From contig JAAYFI010000035.1 of the NCBI GenBank assembly GCA_012728315.1, positions 1 through 52,067 of the forward strand: a stretch of DNA of 52,067 nucleotides. The letters are read 5' to 3'. Shown piece by piece: positions 46,591 through 52,067 of this stretch. Both the position numbers and the translations under genes were made by a program. The notes under the pieces are model-generated. The model saw only the letters and a program-made list of their open reading frames with translations, was not told the DNA's origin and searched no databases. The stretch comes from Gammaproteobacteria bacterium (GTDB taxonomy: Bacteria; Pseudomonadota; Gammaproteobacteria; Pseudomonadales; Pseudomonadaceae). The stretch's first letter is position 1; each line of letters begins with the position of its first letter.

Positions 46591-47925
46591 TTAATACAGG
46601 TCGGTACGGTAGCGGCCTTGTTGTTGCAGGCTGTACATCTGTTCTTCACCCAGCAGTTGCGTCAAGGCTTCTTGCACGCCGCGCCCCATCCCTTGCAAGC
46701 GCCCGCAAACATAAATCGTTGCGCCTTGTGCAAGCCAAGTGTTTAGGCGTTGCTGCTGCTCAGCTAACACATCTTGCACGTAACATGGCTCCAGAGGGTC
46801 GCGTGAAAAAGCGTAATTTAAGTATGTTAGGTGCTGACTGCGCAGCCATTGGCTGAGTTCGTTTTGCAGTATGTTATCGGTGCGTGGGCAGCGCTCGCCG
46901 AAAATCAGCCAGTTTTGACTGAACTTAGGCCGTTCAGCAATGTGCGCCCTTAATCCCGCTAGACCGCTGCCTGCGCCAATAAAAATTGCGGGTGTGTGGT
47001 TGTGCGCAGCATGGAAGTTAGGCTTAGTGCAGCAACTAAACTCAATATGCTGGTCAATATTCAAGGTTTGACACAGCCAGCCTGAGCATTGTCCTGGTGT
47101 TTGCTTCGCATCGTAGGTAAGGCGCACGACCAGCTCTAAATAGCCGCTCGCAGCACTTGAGGCAATCGAGTATTCGCGGGTACTGAGAGCTGGGTCGTTG
47201 GATGGATGTAGCAGCACGGTATCGCCGGCTTGCCAGTCACAATACGTGGTTTTAAAGCGCAGCTTATATAAGCCTGGGCTGCTGCTGTCGGGGTTGAGAC
47301 ATTGCCGCTCGAGCAGCGTGGCGTTAAACCAAGCCGGTTGATAATGACGGGCTTCTGTCGCTTTGATGGCAAATAAATCAGCAATGTGTGCCTGCCATTC
47401 GCTCAGGTCGCTGGCCCGCATATTATCCACAGTCATCAGGGGTAGGCTGATAGTGGCGCCTTGGGCCGCTAAACGGGCTTGCAGCTGCTCGGCAAACTGA
47501 CAAAAATCAGGATAGCGGCGATCACCCAGTCCCAATACATGAATCTTTAAATGCTGCAGCTTGCACTCTGTCGGTAACTTTTTTAAGAAGAAACGCGCAT
47601 GCTCTGGTGCTTCACCCTCAGCAAAGGTACTGACGATAAAGATAATCTGTGCGCTGTTGTTCAGCTGCTTGCGAGTGAGCTGGTCGAGCGGCAAACAGTG
47701 CGCGGATGTTCCGGCAGCGCTGAGCTGCTGTTGCAGTTGCTCGGCTAGGTGCTGGGCATTGCCGCTTTGGCTGGCCCAGACGATGCGCAGATTGGTTTTG
47801 CCTTTAGACTCAATCTGTTGCTTGGCGCGATAACCACGCCAAATCCAGAAGCAAAATCCGCAGTAACTGAGGACCACGCCAGTGGCAAGCAGCTGGCGTG
47901 TGCTGTCGGCAATCATCTCAAGCAT
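46591..47925 (-). CDS. Membrane-anchored flavodoxin/ferredoxin-NADP reductase-like flavoprotein (CysJ-like)
   Basis: A 444-residue diflavin reductase. One N-terminal TM helix (about 11-30) anchors it. A flavodoxin domain follows (LRIVWASQSGNAQHLAEQL, then VSTFAEGEAP and VLGLGDRRYPDFC), which binds FMN. The FAD domain contains REYSIASSA, and the NAD(P) domain contains FIGAGSGLAGLRAHI and ATIYVCGRLQGMGRGV. It resembles sulfite reductase alpha subunits, but no cysI is near. Its position with PepSY, DUF2271, DUF4198 and a TonB receptor suggests it feeds electrons to a membrane reductase for ferrisiderophores. From memory, P. aeruginosa PA4513 fuses this module to PepSY; here they are separate. 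It lies six bases after the DUF4198 gene. Confidence 0.85.
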   Translation of the reverse strand: MLEMIADSTRQLLATGVVLSYCGFCFWIWRGYRAKQQIESKGKTNLRIVWASQSGNAQHLAEQLQQQLSAAGTSAHCLPLDQLTRKQLNNSAQIIFIVSTFAEGEAPEHARFFLKKLPTECKLQHLKIHVLGLGDRRYPDFCQFAEQLQARLAAQGATISLPLMTVDNMRASDLSEWQAHIADLFAIKATEARHYQPAWFNATLLERQCLNPDSSSPGLYKLRFKTTYCDWQAGDTVLLHPSNDPALSTREYSIASSAASGYLELVVRLTYDAKQTPGQCSGWLCQTLNIDQHIEFSCCTKPNFHAAHNHTPAIFIGAGSGLAGLRAHIAERPKFSQNWLIFGERCPRTDNILQNELSQWLRSQHLTYLNYAFSRDPLEPCYVQDVLAEQQQRLNTWLAQGATIYVCGRLQGMGRGVQEALTQLLGEEQMYSLQQQGRYRTDLY

Positions 47926-47931
47926 CTGAGC

Positions 47932-48825
47932 TTAGGGTGCCAATACTTCGAGGGTGGCAGTGTAGCTGGCACGCCTTTGGGTTGCCGGTGATGTAGAGTT
48001 TTTGCTGGGCTGGCTGCTGACGGCTTCTAACCAATACATGCCGGCTTGCGGCCAAGTGATAGAGACCGCGCCATCTTTATCTGTGCTCAGACTGATTTCC
48101 TTGAGCTCATCGCGGTAACGAATACCTGCAGGAATCACCGTGACTTTTAAATCTGCGGCGGGTTTACCATCGAGGAGAAAATCAAAGTGAGCCGTTTCAC
48201 CGGCCACAAGATCGTTCGGGTGAGTTTTTGCGACCAGTTCTAAGCCTTGATTAGTTGGTTTCAGCACCTGTTCGCTGGGCTTGCCGGAAGTGACAAAGAC
48301 TTCCATGCGGCTGGCGCTTTCAGTGACGTGCAGTTTTTCTGCATCTTTAGGTACTTGCTTAGCAAAGTCAGCTGCTTTACCGGACCAGCGGCGCATCTCG
48401 CCCTTTTCTTCATAGCGGGCAAATAAGCCTTGGTTGGCAATAGCCAGCTTCCAAGTGCCTTTTTGATCCAGTTGTACATCGAAAGTACTGCGGTAGCGGC
48501 CAGTATTGCCAAATTGCGGCTGCGCTAAGCTGCCGTCGGGGCGAATAATCTTCAGCTGCGCACGTGGGCGTGCAGGCGGTGATTTGGCATCCTGAGCCGC
48601 TGGTTTTTGCCCAGGCATCATCAAGGGCTCACCGATGCCTTCGATTTGTAGCGGGAAGTGTTCAAAGTAGAAAAGATCATTGGAGACCGCGGCATCCACG
48701 GTGATCCAAGGCTCATCGCCAGAGAGTACCGTGGCCGACGGCAGCATCCACGCGCGGTGCGCGTTCGCGCTGAGAGGTAAACAGATGGCTAACGCCAGTG
48801 CGGTCCATTTAATCATTGGTTTCAT
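47932..48825 (-). CDS. DUF4198 periplasmic protein (metal-uptake associated)
   Basis: A 297-residue exported protein. The signal peptide ends at ANA (residue 22), so the mature protein should begin with His23 in HRAWMLPS. DUF4198 proteins accompany nickel, cobalt and iron uptake systems, and a free N-terminal histidine can act as a metal ligand. The C-terminal third looks like an Ig-like beta domain (LVAGETAHFDFLLDGKPAADLKVTVIP). It contains no cysteine after cleavage that would suggest lipidation. It is tightly packed between DUF2271 (12 bases) and the flavoprotein (six bases). The function is unknown; a periplasmic metal-binding role is inferred. Confidence 0.83.
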   Translation of the reverse strand: MKPMIKWTALALAICLPLSANAHRAWMLPSATVLSGDEPWITVDAAVSNDLFYFEHFPLQIEGIGEPLMMPGQKPAAQDAKSPPARPRAQLKIIRPDGSLAQPQFGNTGRYRSTFDVQLDQKGTWKLAIANQGLFARYEEKGEMRRWSGKAADFAKQVPKDAEKLHVTESASRMEVFVTSGKPSEQVLKPTNQGLELVAKTHPNDLVAGETAHFDFLLDGKPAADLKVTVIPAGIRYRDELKEISLSTDKDGAVSITWPQAGMYWLEAVSSQPSKNSTSPATQRRASYTATLEVLAP

Positions 48826-48837
48826 GGTTGGGTTTCC

Positions 48838-49347
48838 TTAAGGAGTGACAGTGAGGGTGATACGGCCAAGCTCGTTGCTACCTTGTACGCTGGCGCTTTG
48901 GGTTGTCTGTGCTGGCCAGCTGAACGGGATACGCATAATTTCACGACCGCCGACTTCGCGAGCGGCCTCAACCAGCAGCTCATAGTTACCAGCTTTGAGT
49001 GGCTTTAAAGCAGCGCTGTCACTGCTAAAATTTACTGTGTGTGTGCCCACGGCGCGGGTGGCGCCGCTGACGCCATCGACGGGGAACTCAAGGCTGCGAC
49101 CGCTGCGCCGCCACCATTGGCGCATGTCTTTGAGCCATTTTTCGCCTTCGTTGTTGTTCATTTTCTGGTCATACCAAACATTTAAGTCGGCAATGTGCTG
49201 ATTGTCTTGTTCAATCCATAGCGCAACGTAAGGGCGGTGATACTCAGCGACATTCAGGCGAGGTATTTCGATCTCAACCTCTAGTTCGGCAGCGCTGACC
49301 GGTAGGCAGGTGGCTAAAGCGCAAAGGGTAAGGGCTTTTTTAAGCAT
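48838..49347 (-). CDS. DUF2271 periplasmic protein
   Basis: A 169-residue exported protein; the signal peptide ends near SAA (residue 20). The domain contains EIPRLNVAEYHRPYVALWIE and LNVWYD, then KWLKDMRQWWRRSG and VDGVSGATRAVGTHTV, features of DUF2271. The GVSGATR stretch resembles the FMN-attachment motif of ApbE substrates (SGAT), which could be worth checking. The stop codon overlaps the ribosome-binding site of the DUF4198 gene, so the two are translated in step. No enzymatic role is established. Confidence 0.83.
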   Translation of the reverse strand: MLKKALTLCALATCLPVSAAELEVEIEIPRLNVAEYHRPYVALWIEQDNQHIADLNVWYDQKMNNNEGEKWLKDMRQWWRRSGRSLEFPVDGVSGATRAVGTHTVNFSSDSAALKPLKAGNYELLVEAAREVGGREIMRIPFSWPAQTTQSASVQGSNELGRITLTVTP

Positions 49348-49360
49348 GGAACGTCCGTCC

Positions 49361-49960
49361 TTAATGAATAAATAACAGCATGATGAGTACAGGGATGACT
49401 AGGCCAGCCAAGGTGACAGGCCAGGTGCTCGGGCGCATCTTGGTTTGGCGAATTAAGAGCCACAAACCAGTAAAGCTAAAAGCCACGCAAATACCGGCGA
49501 AAATATCAATAAACCACGACCATGCCGCGCCAGTATTACGGCCTTTATGCAGGTCGTTTAAATAGGCGATCCAGCCGCGATCGGTGCTTTCATACAGCAG
49601 TTCACCGCTTTCTAAATCAATACTGAACCAGCCGTCACCACCCGGGCGCGGTAAGGCGATATACAGTTCGTCAGCCGACCATTCGGCATTCGAGGTAGTA
49701 ATGGACTGCTTGAGTTGTTGCTCAATCCAGTCGTGTACTGAGAGGGGGATGTGTTGCTGTGCTGCGCTTAACTGCAGTTCAGCCAAGAGTGGTTTAGGCA
49801 GGGCTGCGTCGAGGGTAACGATGCGAGGTTTAGCACTAATTTGGCTGGCATGATTGAGTGTGATGCCGGTGATGGCAAACAGCAGCATGCCAGCTAAGCA
49901 CAGTGCTGAGCTGATCCAGTGCCATTGCCGCAGAGTACCGAGCCAAGTAGGGAGGGGCAT
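49361..49960 (-). CDS. PepSY-type transmembrane protein (candidate heme-binding reductase subunit)
   Basis: A 199-residue inner-membrane protein with three TM helices (about 17-36, 150-171 and 180-198) and a periplasmic loop of roughly 110 residues that includes a PepSY-like motif (DGWFSIDLESGELLYE). H14, H37 and H138 (LNDLHKG) are placed at membrane boundaries as in PepSY-TM reductases that bind b heme. PepSY proteins such as FoxB and PiuB serve ferrisiderophore reduction. This one lacks the fused flavin domains, which are supplied by the separate flavoprotein three genes downstream. It follows the TonB receptor gene by 66 bases. Confidence 0.82.
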   Translation of the reverse strand: MPLPTWLGTLRQWHWISSALCLAGMLLFAITGITLNHASQISAKPRIVTLDAALPKPLLAELQLSAAQQHIPLSVHDWIEQQLKQSITTSNAEWSADELYIALPRPGGDGWFSIDLESGELLYESTDRGWIAYLNDLHKGRNTGAAWSWFIDIFAGICVAFSFTGLWLLIRQTKMRPSTWPVTLAGLVIPVLIMLLFIH

Positions 49961-49975
49961 AAGTGAGTCTCAGGC

Positions 49976-50012
49976 AAACACCGCTAGCTTGAGTTGAGCG
50001 CTAGCGGTGTTT
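49976..50012 (-). other. Hairpin between the TonB receptor and PepSY genes
   Basis: A 13-bp perfect stem (AAACACCGCTAGC / GCTAGCGGTGTTT) with an 11-base loop lies 14 bases after the receptor stop. The T-run on the leftward strand is only three bases, so it probably attenuates rather than fully ends transcription. That would give much receptor and less of the accessory proteins. Confidence 0.6.
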
Positions 50013-50026
50013 AGAGGTGTTGATAA

Positions 50027-52067
50027 TTAGAACGCGTAGGTGGCTGACATCCACAAGCGACGACCTTCTTCGATGGTGCCTGAAGAGCCTGCAGTGGAGT
50101 GGGTGTAGTCAGTGCCGTAGGCGATGCCGTTAGCTACACCAGTGTTGCTGTAGGTGGTATAGCTTTTACCCTTAACGAAGTCTTTGTTGAGCAGATTGTA
50201 AATCGTTGCGTTGAACGACAGTTCGTCAGTCGCCTGGTAAGAGCCACCTAAGTGGAACAAGGTATAAGCGCGCATGTTCTTGCCAAGACTTTGGTAAATG
50301 GATTGGCTGGTCGAGTAACTGCCATTGGCGTTGGCAAGATTGGCGTATTTTGAAGTAAAGCGCGCACGCTCGCCGCGGTACTCACTTTTCAGCCATAGAT
50401 TAAGCTTGTCAGTGGTGGCCCAGTTTAAGCTGGCGTTAGCCAAGTGTTTCGGTGTATTGGTTAAAGGCTCGCCTTTATCTTGCCCGCTTTTTTGTTCACT
50501 GTCGGTAAAGGTGTAGTTCGCACCGAGGCTCCAAGCATCAGCAAACTGCCAGCGCCCGGCCAGTTCAAAACCTTGGGTAATGGCTTCATCCACGTTAATT
50601 TTTTGTGAGCATTCACCGCCTGTGTTACCGGCGCAGAGTGGGTCTTGAATGGGGTTGCCAGTGGCGATTTTATCTTTAAATGTGTTGTGGAAAACTGTGG
50701 CGTTGGCATTGAAACCCGCGAGGTTGTCAAAGTACACACCGAACTCAGTGGTGGTGCTGGTCTCAGGTTTTAAGTTGGGGTTACCGATTGTGGTGGTTTT
50801 ACCTTGGCCAGTGACGCCATTGATGCCGCTGTGCAGGTCATTCAAACTCGGCGTTTTGTAACCTTTACTGATACCGCCTTTGAGGGTCCAGTTGTCATTG
50901 GTATTCCAGACTAAGTAAGCGCGCGGACTGGTGTGTCCACCAAAGGCTTGGTGACGGTCATAACGAGCACCTAAGGTCAGCGCTAACGCATCCGTCATAT
51001 GCCATTCATTTTCAGCGAAGATAGCCGCTGCTTCTTGCTTGAATTTTTTCGTAGCAATACCGTCTTCCAGTTCAGCGTCCCAGTACTGACCACCAAGAGT
51101 GCTGACTGTGTTATCGGTGAGGGCGGTGACGAAGGTGCTGTCGACGACTAAGTCGGTCGATTTTAATCTGCGCTTGTCACCACCGACAATCTCAGGGAAG
51201 CCGACATAGCCGGTACCTATGGTGCCTGGGATGGTGCGGCCAAAAGTTTCCGTGGTGTTGTAAGTGAGCGCGCTGTCTAAGGTGCCTAAAGCAAAACGGC
51301 CAGTATGGGTTAACGCATACTGAGTGCGTTCAAATTTTAACTCGTCGCTGTAACCGTTGGCTTTAGTTGGGTTATCCACGGCACAACCATCAATGGCATC
51401 ACCGCCTTGTTTGCCATCTAAGGTACCCAGTTGGCAGTCATCGTTGTTGTAGGTTTGCCGACCTTTTTCTACATCCACAGAAAAGTCATGATCTTCATTT
51501 GGCGTGAAGCTCAAACGTGCGCCAAGGTTGAATTTTTGTCCCTCAACTGGCGATGGACCGCGCTTGCTGACATTGATGCCGCTGCCGTAGGTTAGGTCAG
51601 ACTCTTGGCGGTCAAAGAAGCTACCGCGAACGTTAAGGCCGAGTAGGTTGTCGATCAGAGGGCCGCTGGCGTAAAAACTATTGCTGCTGGTGTCGCCGAA
51701 GTTGCGCTCTTCTTGGTAGGTGTAATCAGTGGTGATGCTACCGTTCCATTCGCTGCCGACTTTCTTGGTGATGATGTTAATGATTCCGCCCATGGCATCC
51801 GAGCCATAGAGGGTCGACATTGGGCCACGAATCACTTCAATACGTTCAATCGCTGACATCGGTGGCATAAAACTGCTGGAGGTATCACCGAAACCGTTTG
51901 GGGTAACGTTGCCGGCTGGGTTTTGCCGGCGACCGTCAATCAAAATTAAAGTGTAGTCGCTGGGCATACCGCGCATGCTGATATTTAAGCCGCCGGTTTT
52001 ACCTGTGCCTTGCTTAATATCAATCCCCTCAACATCATCCAACGCTTGCGCAAGATTGCTATAGCGT
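50027..52067 (-). CDS. TonB-dependent outer-membrane receptor, FepA/CirA-like (partial, N-terminus beyond window)
   Basis: About 680 C-terminal residues are visible; the start, signal peptide and TonB box lie beyond the right edge. The plug domain contains GLNISMRGMPSDYTLILIDG, then RIEVIRGPMSTLYGSDAMGG and IINIITKK, closely resembling catecholate-siderophore receptors FepA and CirA. The 22-strand barrel follows and ends in the outer-membrane signature WMSATYAF. External loops carry two cysteine pairs (DDCQL/DGCAV and DPLC/GECSQ). An internal TTG or ATG at about 52042 is not the true start, because the frame stays open to the edge. The ligand is probably an iron-siderophore, by family and neighbours. 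Confidence 0.92.
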   Translation of the reverse strand, partial: RYSNLAQALDDVEGIDIKQGTGKTGGLNISMRGMPSDYTLILIDGRRQNPAGNVTPNGFGDTSSSFMPPMSAIERIEVIRGPMSTLYGSDAMGGIINIITKKVGSEWNGSITTDYTYQEERNFGDTSSNSFYASGPLIDNLLGLNVRGSFFDRQESDLTYGSGINVSKRGPSPVEGQKFNLGARLSFTPNEDHDFSVDVEKGRQTYNNDDCQLGTLDGKQGGDAIDGCAVDNPTKANGYSDELKFERTQYALTHTGRFALGTLDSALTYNTTETFGRTIPGTIGTGYVGFPEIVGGDKRRLKSTDLVVDSTFVTALTDNTVSTLGGQYWDAELEDGIATKKFKQEAAAIFAENEWHMTDALALTLGARYDRHQAFGGHTSPRAYLVWNTNDNWTLKGGISKGYKTPSLNDLHSGINGVTGQGKTTTIGNPNLKPETSTTTEFGVYFDNLAGFNANATVFHNTFKDKIATGNPIQDPLCAGNTGGECSQKINVDEAITQGFELAGRWQFADAWSLGANYTFTDSEQKSGQDKGEPLTNTPKHLANASLNWATTDKLNLWLKSEYRGERARFTSKYANLANANGSYSTSQSIYQSLGKNMRAYTLFHLGGSYQATDELSFNATIYNLLNKDFVKGKSYTTYSNTGVANGIAYGTDYTHSTAGSSGTIEEGRRLWMSATYAF

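Noticed and set aside
46491..46856. A 121-codon rightward frame after speC
   Set aside because: Most of it is antisense to the well-supported flavoprotein gene, and the composition is that of a shadow frame.
46591..47925. Annotation as sulfite reductase alpha subunit CysJ
   Set aside because: The domain order matches, but there is an N-terminal membrane anchor, no cysI nearby, and a consistent iron-uptake neighbourhood, so a role in sulfite reduction is not supported.

Overview
The window comes from a gammaproteobacterium of the Pseudomonas family. SpuD/SpuE, PilT, SodB, SpeC, ThiG and TsaD read like Pseudomonas proteins. Several runs of genes follow, as far as I remember, the P. aeruginosa order: rpsU|tsaD-plsY-folB-folK; dadA-alr-cytochrome c5; argO-sodB-bifA; mtgA-DUF423-thiS-thiG-trmB; DUF3392-hemW-rdgB-DUF4426-metW-metX-yggU-yggT-proC|pilT-pilU; spuDEFGH; and speC close to a TonB receptor/PepSY cluster. 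In P. aeruginosa these blocks lie far apart; here they are joined end to end. Base composition is only about half G+C by eye, low for Pseudomonas. Together this suggests a small-genome, lower-GC relative (Denitrificimonas or Thiopseudomonas type), which is an inference. I see no prophage, insertion sequence, CRISPR array, tRNA or rRNA gene.

Region by region. 1-5.9 kb: tRNA modification (tsaD), phospholipid synthesis (plsY), folate synthesis (folB, folK), D-amino-acid catabolism (dadA, alr) and a cytochrome c5. 6-9.6 kb: an amino-acid exporter, Fe superoxide dismutase and a c-di-GMP protein like BifA. 9.6-14.2 kb: peptidoglycan glycosyltransferase, DUF423, thiamine thiazole synthesis, trmB and a DUF1329 protein. 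14.2-20.4 kb: a long leftward housekeeping run from proC down to DUF3392, including metX-metW. 20.7-24.2 kb: twitching-motility ATPases pilT-pilU, a cytochrome b561 and a convergent cytochrome c'. 24.7-30 kb: a polyamine ABC importer with two binding proteins. 30-35.5 kb: envelope enzymes (LTA-synthase-like sulfatase, InaA-like kinase, penicillin-acylase family protein). 35.8-44.8 kb: two chemoreceptors flanking a TatD nuclease, release factor 3, an ABC half-transporter and a RhtB-type exporter. 45-46.3 kb: ornithine decarboxylase with a structured leader.

The last 5.5 kb (46.6-52.07 kb) is the most distinctive part. It is a leftward cluster of a TonB-dependent FepA/CirA-like receptor (cut by the window end), a PepSY-type membrane protein with histidines placed like heme ligands, two secreted proteins (DUF2271, DUF4198) and a membrane-anchored FMN/FAD/NAD(P) flavoprotein. 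I read it as a split form of a PiuB-like ferrisiderophore reductase: electrons would pass from NAD(P)H through the flavoprotein and PepSY protein to a metal complex in the periplasm. This is a hypothesis from gene content.

Most of the window is ordinary core genome. The points most worth checking are the split reductase cluster, the free N-terminal histidine of the mature DUF4198 protein, the inverted repeats upstream of cytochrome c' and speC, the substrate-determining residues of the two polyamine-binding proteins, and the local absence of yggS, ridA and spuABC.
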